Shown here: piece by piece, positions 6,500 to 13,178 of the stretch
How the letters are laid out: every line of letters begins with the position of its first letter
Position numbering within the stretch: the first letter of the stretch is position 1
NCBI GenBank assembly: GCA_028718465.1
Contig: JAQULX010000034.1
Coordinates: 1-13,445, forward strand
Direction of reading: 5' to 3'
Length of the DNA stretch: 13,445 bases
Source of the DNA: Dehalococcoidales bacterium
Lineage (GTDB): Bacteria > Chloroflexota > Dehalococcoidia > Dehalococcoidales > UBA3254
The notes under the pieces: model-generated
What the model was told of the DNA's origin: nothing
Database searches by the model: none
What the model saw: only the letters and a program-made list of their open reading frames with translations
Translations under genes and position numbers: made by a program

Positions 6500-8101
6500 T
6501 TATTTTTCAGCGGCAGCTAACCGCCCGGCCAGTCGTCCGGTCACGTAAGCCAGGCTGTGACTCAATCCCGGGCACATCACCGGATAGTCCTGGGCGAAGC
6601 GGTTGCCCACCATGTTTCCAGCGAGATAGATTCCCGGTATAACATTTCTATCAGCATCCAGAGGCTGCAGCTTGATATTGGTATTCATGCCGCCCAGGAC
6701 TACCAGGAATTCCCTTTTGGATATTCCGGCGTAAAACGGAGGCTTTACCAGCGGGAACAGCCGGTCAGGCCTCTTGGCGTAATCCAGGTCCTTACCCGTT
6801 TCGGCTAACTGGTTATACCTCTCGACAGTGGCCATCAGCGTCTTCACCGGCACATCAATCTTTTTTGCCAGATCCTCGATGGTGTTCGCCGATACGGTTT
6901 CCTTTTCCATCCTGTCCAGAATCATCTGATTCACCATGAAGGCTTTCCCCAACCCCACCCCCATTCGCGGAAGCTGCTCTTTCCACTGGCTGTCGATTAT
7001 CTGCCAGCACTTCTTCCCGCGCTGCCGTCCGAGCGAGTTGGAAATGGCATTGGCGCTGACGTCCTCGTTCTCATACCGTTCTCCGTCCAGGTTCACATGG
7101 AGAAAAGCTCCGCAGCCCATGGGAATGGTCGTGGCATGGGACATCGGAGCATGCGGTCCCGGTTCGATAACCCCGCCGATGCGCATCAACATCTGGTGGC
7201 CGTCTCCTGTATCCAGCGGCTCGGGGGCCACTCTGAGGTCTTCGTTGCGGGTCATATAGATGTTGTTCTCGAGGGCTATCTCTGCCGCTTCAGGACAGTA
7301 TTTTTGCATCATCCAGGTATTATTACCGTAATCTCCCGTACACATTACCACCGCCCGGCGGGCATTATACCGGACGAACCGGCCGCCTTTATCCAGGGCT
7401 ATGAGACCGGTAACCCTCCCATTGGCGTTGCGTTCGAGTTGCAGGGCCCGGGTCTGGTAGTGGATATCCACTCCGGCCTGTCGGGCATGTTTTTCAAACA
7501 CCTTCAAAACTCGGCCGTGGTCCAATGTCCTGTCATTGCCCTGGACTTGCCAGTGAGAGACCGGAAAGTCCGGATAATATTCAGTGCTGTTATCAAACCC
7601 TTCCGGACGCGGCCAGAGGTACATCAGCGTCTCGATTCCCTCAGGCTCCGTCAGGTCCATAATCCAGTTCATGATCTCGCCGCTCTGATCGGCCCACATC
7701 CGGTAAAACCTCTGGTCGGCCATATTTCCGGAGGCTTTCTGCAAGGCCAGGATGACTTCGTCCTTATCGATCTTGACCCCCAGTTTCTTCTGCAGCCGGC
7801 TGTCGATAGCACCGATATGGCCGCCGCTGTATCGGAAAGTGGTGTGCCTGTCGATTTGAATCACTTTGGCTCCGGCGTTAACGGCAGTCAGCGCTGCGGC
7901 TTTCCCGGAAGTCCCGGCCCCCACAACCAGGACATCCGTTGTAAAGGTCTCTTTGATTTCGCTTTCCGGAATCGTTTCGATTGGTAGTCTGTAAGTCCAC
8001 TTGCCCCGGACGTACTTTCCGCTGAAATCAGAAGGACGCCTGGCGTCTACGAACACTTCTCCGCGTGAGAGATCCCCAATTTGCTGATTACTGTTTGACA
8101 T
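6500..8101 (-). CDS. FAD-dependent oxidoreductase, FAD_binding_2 (fumarate reductase/KstD-like) family
   Basis: Soluble flavoprotein of 533 residues. After an N-terminal lead of about 55 residues comes a Rossmann strand DVLVVGAGTSG (GxGxxG at 61-66) that binds FAD. The capping-domain region and a C-terminal FAD segment (IPGIYLAGNMVGN, then GLSHSLAYVTGRLAG) follow. The family reduces or dehydrogenates activated C=C bonds. The HTMGG and NRLGG signatures of fumarate reductases are replaced (VVLGGMN and GNRFAQDYP), so fumarate is unlikely as substrate. There is no Tat or Sec signal, so it acts in the cytoplasm. Start: an in-frame TTG at 8131 exists, but ATG 8101 has a strong AAGGGAG 8 nt upstream and is preferred. 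An extended -10 promoter lies about 90 nt upstream and a strong terminator follows, so the gene is probably monocistronic. Confidence 0.88.
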   Translation of the reverse strand: MSNSNQQIGDLSRGEVFVDARRPSDFSGKYVRGKWTYRLPIETIPESEIKETFTTDVLVVGAGTSGKAAALTAVNAGAKVIQIDRHTTFRYSGGHIGAIDSRLQKKLGVKIDKDEVILALQKASGNMADQRFYRMWADQSGEIMNWIMDLTEPEGIETLMYLWPRPEGFDNSTEYYPDFPVSHWQVQGNDRTLDHGRVLKVFEKHARQAGVDIHYQTRALQLERNANGRVTGLIALDKGGRFVRYNARRAVVMCTGDYGNNTWMMQKYCPEAAEIALENNIYMTRNEDLRVAPEPLDTGDGHQMLMRIGGVIEPGPHAPMSHATTIPMGCGAFLHVNLDGERYENEDVSANAISNSLGRQRGKKCWQIIDSQWKEQLPRMGVGLGKAFMVNQMILDRMEKETVSANTIEDLAKKIDVPVKTLMATVERYNQLAETGKDLDYAKRPDRLFPLVKPPFYAGISKREFLVVLGGMNTNIKLQPLDADRNVIPGIYLAGNMVGNRFAQDYPVMCPGLSHSLAYVTGRLAGRLAAAEK

Positions 8102-8193
8102 TCGATTTCTCCCTTTTATCAGTTTTTGCAATATTGGTTTCGAGGATACGCCCTCAATCTCCCAGAATAAACCGTCGATAGAGATAATGTGAT

Positions 8194-8223
8194 GTGATTA
8201 TAGCATAAAATAAATATTATCAC
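8194..8223. repeat. Imperfect dyad GTGATTAT-N14-ATTATCAC over the flavoprotein promoter
   Basis: The 8-bp arms (8194-8201 and 8216-8223) match at seven of eight positions, with centres 22 bp apart, about two helical turns. The left arm covers the -10 element, and a second TGTGA copy lies directly beside it. This is the geometry of a repressor site, but the binding protein is unknown. Confidence 0.4.
8197..8204 (-). promoter_or_regulatory. Extended -10 promoter of the minus-strand flavoprotein gene
   Basis: Read on the minus strand, TGCTATAAT is a perfect -10 (TATAAT, 8202-8197) with the TGn extension. The best -35 candidate, TTGCGT, has a long 19-bp spacer, as is tolerated with an extended -10. 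The predicted start is near 8190, giving a leader of about 90 nt to ATG 8101. Confidence 0.55.
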
Positions 8224-8440
8224 GCAACATGACTTTTTGTACTGGTTGTTCAATCCCGGTTAGCATAAAAAACTTTTCGTTTCCTTGGAAATAACCCGGA
8301 TGGCACCCTTCCCCTCGCAATGCCGGACATAGCAATTGTCCGGACACATCACAACAGCTAACAACCAACTGGTTAGCCGGCTGGCCTGGCGGCCGCGGTT
8401 GTTCCGGCCGCAAAAATCAGCAGGAACCTTTTCAAGTGCT

Positions 8441-8469
8441 TTGAGAAATATTTATTTTTTGATTATAAT
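8441..8469 (+). promoter_or_regulatory. Near-consensus sigma70 promoter of the transposase-like gene
   Basis: TTGAGA (8441-8446, five of six) and a perfect TATAAT (8464-8469) are separated by the ideal 17 bp. Transcription should start near 8476. If the ATG at 8479 were used, the mRNA would be nearly leaderless. If ATG 8545 is used, the leader is about 70 nt and contains the hairpin at 8482-8507. Confidence 0.7.
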
Positions 8470-8481
8470 TAGTGAACCATG

Positions 8482-8507
8482 ATAGACCAACTAAAACGTC
8501 GGTCTAT
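8482..8507 (+). repeat. Dyad ATAGACC/GGTCTAT at the start of the transposase-like transcript
   Basis: Perfect 7-bp arms at 8482-8488 and 8501-8507 are separated by 12 bases. CCA (8477-8479) and TGG (8508-8510) extend the pairing past a 2-base bulge. Its place at or just after the predicted transcription start suits either an operator or a leader RNA stem. Confidence 0.5.
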
Positions 8508-8544
8508 TGGGATTAACTTGAATTGCATTGCTATACTGATCATT

Positions 8545-9450
8545 ATGAAAAAGTACAGATTTTCTGTCCATGACTTGAAGGACATTCAGAACGCCTGGGA
8601 GCAGGTCAGAGAGATGGCCCCGTTAGATGTTGAATTCAGGCCGGTCCGCTGTAAGCACTGCAATTCCAACCAGATCTCCAGGTATGGTCGCTATAAGGAC
8701 GTGCAGTTATGGTGGTGCCAACAGTGTCAGCGCAAATTTACCGGTAACGATGCTTCCCCGGGCATGAAAATATCGTCAGAGCAGATTCAGTCGGCCTTAT
8801 CTATGTACTTTAAAGGAGTACCTGTGAGTTCCATCCGCAAACAATTAAAAGAGGAATTCGACTATTATCCCTCCGATTCAACTGTGTACCGCTGGGTACG
8901 CCAATCTACAGAAAAAGTTTTAGAGGCCACCAGAGACCACCATCCTCGAGTCGGGAATGACTGGATAGCTTATGAGTCGGCGATCCTGATCGGTTTAAAA
9001 AACTACTGGGTGTCAGATCTTATCGATGCGGATTCTCATTTCTTGCTGGCCTCAAGGTTATCCGCTAATCGTAAGGTCGAAGATGCCAGAATACTCATTG
9101 AATCCGCTATGCAGAAGGCTCACAGAATTCCGGATAAAATAATCACACGGAACGCCTCCAGATACCTGAAAGCAATTGAGCAGGTCATGGGTCTTGATTT
9201 TGAGAGAGTAAAAATCATGCGCCCTGACAAAGGTTACGAGATAAAGTTTTTGGTCTACTGGCATAATATTCTAAAAGGGCGGAAACGCATAACACGTAAT
9301 CTGAAATCCCTGGCATTAGTCAATCTTACTTTACAGGGCTGGATAATAGACTACAACTATTACTCACCGCAAAGATCGCTAAGTGATAAATCTCCGGCCG
9401 GTTCAGCCGGACTGGATACCGATCTAAGCTCGATCGTCAGGCATTTATAA
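8545..9450 (+). CDS. IS240/IS6-like transposase homologue lacking the DDE residues (probably domesticated)
   Basis: Protein of 301 residues from ATG 8545. An in-frame ATG at 8479 would add 22 residues of non-typical sequence; neither start has a clear Shine-Dalgarno site. Order of parts: an IS1/IS6-type zinc ribbon (CKHC 36-39, WWCQQC 56-61, ligands C36, C39, C58, C61), a helix-turn-helix region (about 78-122, ending STVYRWVRQS), and an RNase-H-like core (about 138-290) closing with YNYYSPQRSLSDKSP. In active relatives the catalytic acids sit in W-x-x-D-E, in I-x-T-D and in an N-x-x-E-x-x-H helix. Here these positions read W140-I-A-Y143, IITR (R202) and about V237 before H240, so all three acids appear lost. 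The reading frame is otherwise intact and has its own strong promoter. No terminal inverted repeats were seen. It likely binds DNA without transposing; a regulatory role is inference. Confidence 0.8.
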   Translation: MKKYRFSVHDLKDIQNAWEQVREMAPLDVEFRPVRCKHCNSNQISRYGRYKDVQLWWCQQCQRKFTGNDASPGMKISSEQIQSALSMYFKGVPVSSIRKQLKEEFDYYPSDSTVYRWVRQSTEKVLEATRDHHPRVGNDWIAYESAILIGLKNYWVSDLIDADSHFLLASRLSANRKVEDARILIESAMQKAHRIPDKIITRNASRYLKAIEQVMGLDFERVKIMRPDKGYEIKFLVYWHNILKGRKRITRNLKSLALVNLTLQGWIIDYNYYSPQRSLSDKSPAGSAGLDTDLSSIVRHL

Positions 9451-9787
9451 CGATTTATTACCGGCCACTGCCTGCTCATTTATCCAGTTCATAACTGCTA
9501 ATCACTACCCCTACCGGGCAATTATTATTTTCAACTAAGTTCGTGAAAGAAGCCCCCTGGAAACGTGTTGACGCTTTTTTAGCATCGATGATATAGTATT
9601 GAACATCAATTATGATTGTATCCCGATATCCGATATTTTCACAGATTTAAATGGCGGGCTGGAGGCTTTCAACCGTCGCTTGATTTAACAATAATGAATA
9701 ATTCCTGACTATCTTATCGAAATCATTATAGACTGCTATTCCGTATTGCTTGAGTATACCTTTAATAAATGAAACAGGAGGGAGTTT
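9451..9787. other. Non-coding region upstream of the OYE operon
   Basis: This stretch is AT-rich and has no supported gene. It contains a good promoter at 9568-9597 and a long leader of about 180 nt before the OYE start. A GATTTAA direct repeat (9644-9650 and 9682-9688) and a GATAT repeat near 9635 are the only structures seen in the leader. No known riboswitch was recognised. Confidence 0.55.
9568..9597 (+). promoter_or_regulatory. Promoter of the OYE-flavoprotein-ferredoxin operon
   Basis: TTGACG (9568-9573, five of six) and TATAGT (9592-9597, five of six) have an 18-bp spacer. The predicted start is near 9604. This leaves a leader of about 180 nt, long enough for post-initiation control. 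Confidence 0.6.
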
Positions 9788-10972
9788 ATGTCTTTGTTAT
9801 TCGAGCCGGGACGTATTGGGAAAATGACGGTAAAAAACCGCTTTGTGCGTACTGCCGCAGGTGACGGATGGTGTACCGACAACGGTGAATGCACTCCTGA
9901 ACTGGTCAAATTTTACAGTGAACTGGCAGACGGTGGTGTCGGCCTCATTACTACAGGTGCAACTTATGTCCTTGAAAAATATAAAGTCGGCCGTTTTATC
10001 GGCATGTATGACGACAAGGTGGCTGAAGGTTTTAAAAAGCTAACCAAAGCAGTACATGACTATGATTCCAGGATTATCTGCCAGATCTTTCTCCCTGGCC
10101 GGGCTAACTTTTTTGCTGAGTTCGGTCCTTCTCCGGTAACCCTTGAGATGACCGGCGCCCCCTGCCGGGAAATATCGGAAGATGAGATTTATGAATTCAT
10201 CGATGCTTTCGGACAGGCTGCTCGCAGATGCAAGGAGGCGGGATTTGACGGTATCCAGTTCCATGCAGCACATGGCTACTTATTCCATTCCTTTCTTTCT
10301 CCCCATGACAACCTGAGGACAGACAAATGGGGTGGGAGCTTTGAGAACAATATGCGGTTTCTCACGGAATGTTATGGAGCCTGTAGAAAGGCAGCAGGTA
10401 ATGATTATCCGATTACGATCAAGGTCAGTGTCCAGGACTATCTCGAGGGAGGCTTGACTTTTGATATGGGAAAGCGTTATGCCGCCAGGATGAGCGAGAT
10501 GGGCTTTGATGCTATCGAGACCAGCGCCGGCGTGAATACCGATCGGCCTTACTACTACATGGCCAAGGGTGACCTGCCGGGTAACGGGGTCATCTTCGGG
10601 AAGGATAAGGAACAGACCCGGCAGACATTCAGAAACATTAAGAACTTTGAGGAGGATATCAAATTCGAGGAAGCCTATTTCCGGCCTTTGGCCAAAGAGA
10701 TCAAAAAGACAGTCAAAATGCCGGTGATATTACCGGGAGGGAACCGGACTGTATCTAATATGGAAGATATTCTGAAGTCCGGAGATGCTGATTTCATCGG
10801 ATTATGCCGCCCCCTGATTCGCGAACCGGATTTCCCCGATAAGGTCAAGAAATGGGGCTATGAAAAAGCCGGGTGCTTGAACTGCAACCGGTGCTTTACC
10901 TCGGGAAAGGGGCCTATGGAACCCAATCGTTGCTATCAGTTATTGTTCCGGCCTGACCGTCTCCAACTTTAA
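9788..10972 (+). CDS. NADH:flavin oxidoreductase / Old Yellow Enzyme family, with Fe-S motif
   Basis: FMN-dependent TIM-barrel reductase, 394 residues, of the OYE / 2,4-dienoyl-CoA reductase type that also includes the bile-acid enzymes BaiCD and BaiH. Visible signatures are FVRTAAGDGW near the N-terminus, the active-site FHAAHGYLFHSFLSP, RTDKWGGSFENN, VILPGGNRT and FIGLCRPLIREPDF. Near the C-terminus are C363, C366, C369 and C382 (C-x2-C-x2-C-x12-C), where relatives carry a [4Fe-4S] cluster with usual spacing C-x2-C-x3-C. The protein ends there, without the C-terminal NAD(P)H/FAD half of the 650-residue dienoyl-CoA reductases, so electrons must come from partner proteins. AGGAGGGAG precedes the ATG. 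It heads an operon with the flavoprotein and ferredoxin. Substrate is not known; an enone, enoate or enoyl compound is likely. Confidence 0.9.
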   Translation: MSLLFEPGRIGKMTVKNRFVRTAAGDGWCTDNGECTPELVKFYSELADGGVGLITTGATYVLEKYKVGRFIGMYDDKVAEGFKKLTKAVHDYDSRIICQIFLPGRANFFAEFGPSPVTLEMTGAPCREISEDEIYEFIDAFGQAARRCKEAGFDGIQFHAAHGYLFHSFLSPHDNLRTDKWGGSFENNMRFLTECYGACRKAAGNDYPITIKVSVQDYLEGGLTFDMGKRYAARMSEMGFDAIETSAGVNTDRPYYYMAKGDLPGNGVIFGKDKEQTRQTFRNIKNFEEDIKFEEAYFRPLAKEIKKTVKMPVILPGGNRTVSNMEDILKSGDADFIGLCRPLIREPDFPDKVKKWGYEKAGCLNCNRCFTSGKGPMEPNRCYQLLFRPDRLQL

Positions 10973-11019
10973 GATAGCGTCAAGCAAGAATAAATTATTG
11001 AAGAAGAAGGAGCTAATAA

Positions 11020-12828
11020 ATGAAAATTCCGAGTATATGGGATAGAGAAGTTGATGTAGTCATCTTAGGGTTTGGCGGCGCCGGATCAGTGGCTGCCGTT
11101 ACCGCTTTCGATCAAGGATCTCAGGTGCTGGTTCTTGAGAAGCAAAGCTTCGGCGGCGGTGATGCCAACACCCTGGCTGGTCCTCCCTTCATCTTGAAAG
11201 TTGCCGATAAAGCCAAAGCTCTGGAATATTTAAAATGGTGCACCGGTGGACGGACTGAGGATGAAGTCTTGTTAGCCAATATGGAAGCTCTGAGTGATGT
11301 CCCTGACTATATTCATAAATTAAATATCCCTATAAAGAGCGCACCTTACCAGGAAGTACCCTATGGTGAGTATTTTGGTGCTCCGGGTTTTGGCGGGTTA
11401 GCTCAGATCATCATGCTGGACAAAGTCGGCGGCGGCCCCGAATTCTTTAATTATCAGGCCAAACTGGCTGAACAGAGAGGAATAGAAGTATTATACAACA
11501 CTCCTGCTATTCAGCTTATCCAGGATCCGGAGACCGAGGCTATCCTGGGTGTCATTGCCAAGAGTGACGGTAAAGAAATCACCGTCAAAGCCAGACAGGC
11601 TACGATTATCGCTACCGGCGGTTTTGCCTTCAATAAAGATATGATCCGGCAGTATATGACTCCGGTGCCGATTTGCTGGATGGGCGATCCGGCTATGACC
11701 GGAGATGGCATCAAAATGGCCCAGCAAGCAGGCGCTCAGCTCTGGCATATGGATTCCTGCTGCGGTCCCATGTTCTGGGGCATGGAAGATGAACAGCATC
11801 ATGTTTACGCTACCTTTGAGTACCTCTTGCCCTTTACCGTTTATGCTAAGAAGGGTTCCGGTTCTTATATCTGGGTTAATAAATATGGTAAGAGATTCGA
11901 CTACGAGTGTACCAAAGCCTTTGGTTTGAATGATATCCATCGAATGCGGGCTCGCCCTCACTGGTTTGACTTTGATCCACAGGGGACAGCTGAAATGAAA
12001 AACATCCCGGCATTCCAGGTCTTCGATGAAAAGGTCAGGGCCGCCGGCGGTGTTTTCTGCCGGATTCTGAACCCCAGGACGCCCAATTGGAGCGAGGGCG
12101 CTGTTGAAGAGATCAAGAAAGGCTGGATCGTCAAGGCCGATACTATCGAGGAATTGGCACAGAAGTGCCAGTTTAAAGCCATCGATGGTGTCACCAGAGC
12201 CGGCAATATACCTCCGGAGGAGCTTAAGCAGACCATAGAGAGATGGAATGCTTTCGCAAAAGCGGGCAAGGATGAAGATTGGGGCCGGGATGCCGCTCTG
12301 ACGCCTATCGACACTCCGCCTTATTATGCCTGGGGACCGTTATACCCTGCTTTCACCTCCACCTTCGGAGGTCCTAAGCATGATGGACAACAGAGGGTTC
12401 TGGATGCCTTCGGCAACCCTATTCCTCGCCTGTATGCCATTGGTGATTGCGGTTCCTTGAACGCTTTTATGTATGGATTCTGGGGTGGAGCACATATGCT
12501 TACATCAGGCTTGATTGCCGGAAAGTGTGCGGTTAAAGAAACACCCTGGGACGGAAAACGGACTCAGCCGGCAGCTAAAGCTAATATAAGAATGACTGGC
12601 GGGCAGAACCAGGGATTACCTTCAGCTAATGAGAAAAAATCCAAGGTAGATAAAAAGGCAGGGGCTAACGTAGTTAGTACCGTCTGTAACTTGTGCCCGG
12701 TCTCTTGTGAGATGAAAGTGACATTCGATGCTTCCGGTAATGTAGCAAGCCTGACTGGAGATCAATGCGAATCCGGTAAGGTCTTCGTCGAAAATAACAA
12801 GGCCGTGTTGTTAGCTAACATCAAATAG
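11020..12828 (+). CDS. FAD-binding oxidoreductase (KstD/fumarate reductase-like) with C-terminal four-Cys domain
   Basis: Flavoprotein of 602 residues. FAD_binding_2 core: VDVVILGFGGAG (GxGxxG at 17-22), IIATGGFAFN in the middle, and RLYAIGDCGSLNAF toward the end of the core. The fumarate-reductase HTMGG motif is STFGG and the catalytic-Arg loop is replaced by FMYGFWGGAHM, so a ketosteroid-dehydrogenase-like or unknown C=C chemistry is more likely. After a Lys/Asn-rich linker (about 525-548) comes an extra domain with C556, C559, C563 and C583 in CNLCPVSCEM and GDQCESGK, resembling DUF1667 or the N-terminal Fe-S domain of molybdopterin oxidoreductases. It probably binds one cluster and passes electrons to or from the ferredoxin encoded next. 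AAGGAG lies 7 nt before ATG 11020, 47 bases after the OYE stop. No export signal. The combination with an OYE enzyme suggests one multi-subunit redox complex or consecutive steps. Confidence 0.87.
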   Translation: MKIPSIWDREVDVVILGFGGAGSVAAVTAFDQGSQVLVLEKQSFGGGDANTLAGPPFILKVADKAKALEYLKWCTGGRTEDEVLLANMEALSDVPDYIHKLNIPIKSAPYQEVPYGEYFGAPGFGGLAQIIMLDKVGGGPEFFNYQAKLAEQRGIEVLYNTPAIQLIQDPETEAILGVIAKSDGKEITVKARQATIIATGGFAFNKDMIRQYMTPVPICWMGDPAMTGDGIKMAQQAGAQLWHMDSCCGPMFWGMEDEQHHVYATFEYLLPFTVYAKKGSGSYIWVNKYGKRFDYECTKAFGLNDIHRMRARPHWFDFDPQGTAEMKNIPAFQVFDEKVRAAGGVFCRILNPRTPNWSEGAVEEIKKGWIVKADTIEELAQKCQFKAIDGVTRAGNIPPEELKQTIERWNAFAKAGKDEDWGRDAALTPIDTPPYYAWGPLYPAFTSTFGGPKHDGQQRVLDAFGNPIPRLYAIGDCGSLNAFMYGFWGGAHMLTSGLIAGKCAVKETPWDGKRTQPAAKANIRMTGGQNQGLPSANEKKSKVDKKAGANVVSTVCNLCPVSCEMKVTFDASGNVASLTGDQCESGKVFVENNKAVLLANIK

Positions 12829-12850
12829 TCATATACAATCATCCTGGGAA

Positions 12851-12864
12851 TATGTTGTAACATA
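12851..12864. promoter_or_regulatory. Palindrome TATGTT-GT-AACATA upstream of the ferredoxin gene
   Basis: Perfect 6-bp arms around a 2-bp centre lie in the 90-base gap between the flavoprotein and ferredoxin genes. They could be an operator for a separate ferredoxin promoter (a weak TTGTAA / TACTAT pair overlaps) or an intercistronic stem. It does not match FNR or Rex consensus as I know them. Confidence 0.35.
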
Positions 12865-12918
12865 ATAAGTGAAATAAATTACTATGTACCTATGTTGATC
12901 TCTTACACAGGAGCACGA

Positions 12919-13110
12919 ATGATGGCTTATATCATTGGCGATAACTGCATAACCTGTGGTGTCTGTGAGGCTGAATGCCCGGAAGGGGCTATTTACCTGG
13001 GGCCAAAGCATTTTCAGGTTGATCCGTCCAAATGTAAGAATTGCGGTAGTTGCACTAATGTTTGCCCTGTTGGTGCTCCTCAACCTGAGGAAGAATCGAT
13101 TGCTTTATAA
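12919..13110 (+). CDS. 2[4Fe-4S] bacterial-type ferredoxin
   Basis: Small electron carrier of 63 residues (62 if ATG 12922 is used). Two canonical cluster motifs, CITCGVCEAECPEGAI and CKNCGSCTNVCPVGA, each C-x2-C-x2-C-x3-C-P, match clostridial ferredoxins in length and spacing, so two low-potential [4Fe-4S] clusters are expected. An upstream in-frame ATG at 12892 is rejected because CAGGAG (12908-12913) sits just before the two adjacent ATGs at 12919 and 12922. The gene lies 90 bases after the flavoprotein and most likely supplies or accepts electrons for it and the OYE enzyme. It may also have its own promoter. Confidence 0.93.
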   Translation: MMAYIIGDNCITCGVCEAECPEGAIYLGPKHFQVDPSKCKNCGSCTNVCPVGAPQPEEESIAL

Positions 13111-13178
13111 ATTTTCAGAAAAATAAAAACGGAGAAGGGGTTTTAGCAGAGTCTTCTTTTATAGGGTACACTTCAAGT

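Larger units (their letters stand above)
8102..8544. other. Divergent regulatory region between the flavoprotein gene and the transposase-like gene
   Basis: This holds the promoters of both divergent genes. Between them are an imperfect dyad over the minus promoter (8194-8223), a 10-bp direct repeat TAGCATAAAA at 8201-8210 and 8261-8270 (exactly 60 bp apart), inverted repeats GCTAAC/GTTAGC (8357-8377) and GCGGCC/GGCCGC (8389-8411), and the dyad ATAGACC/GGTCTAT (8482-8507). No gene is supported inside it. The minus-strand frame at 8198-8413 is judged spurious. Confidence 0.6.

Noticed and set aside
7097..7987. Long 296-codon frame antisense to the minus-strand flavoprotein
   Set aside because: It lies wholly inside a gene with clear FAD-family motifs, has no upstream ribosome site or known domain, and is explained by codon bias of the opposite strand.
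6500..8101. Fumarate reductase (succinate dehydrogenase) flavoprotein as the specific function
   Set aside because: The family fold is clear, but the HTMGG and NRxGG catalytic signatures are missing, so the specific name is not supported.
8198..8413. 71-codon minus-strand frame in the divergent region
   Set aside because: It would overlap the promoter region of the flavoprotein gene, has no ribosome site and shows no domain.
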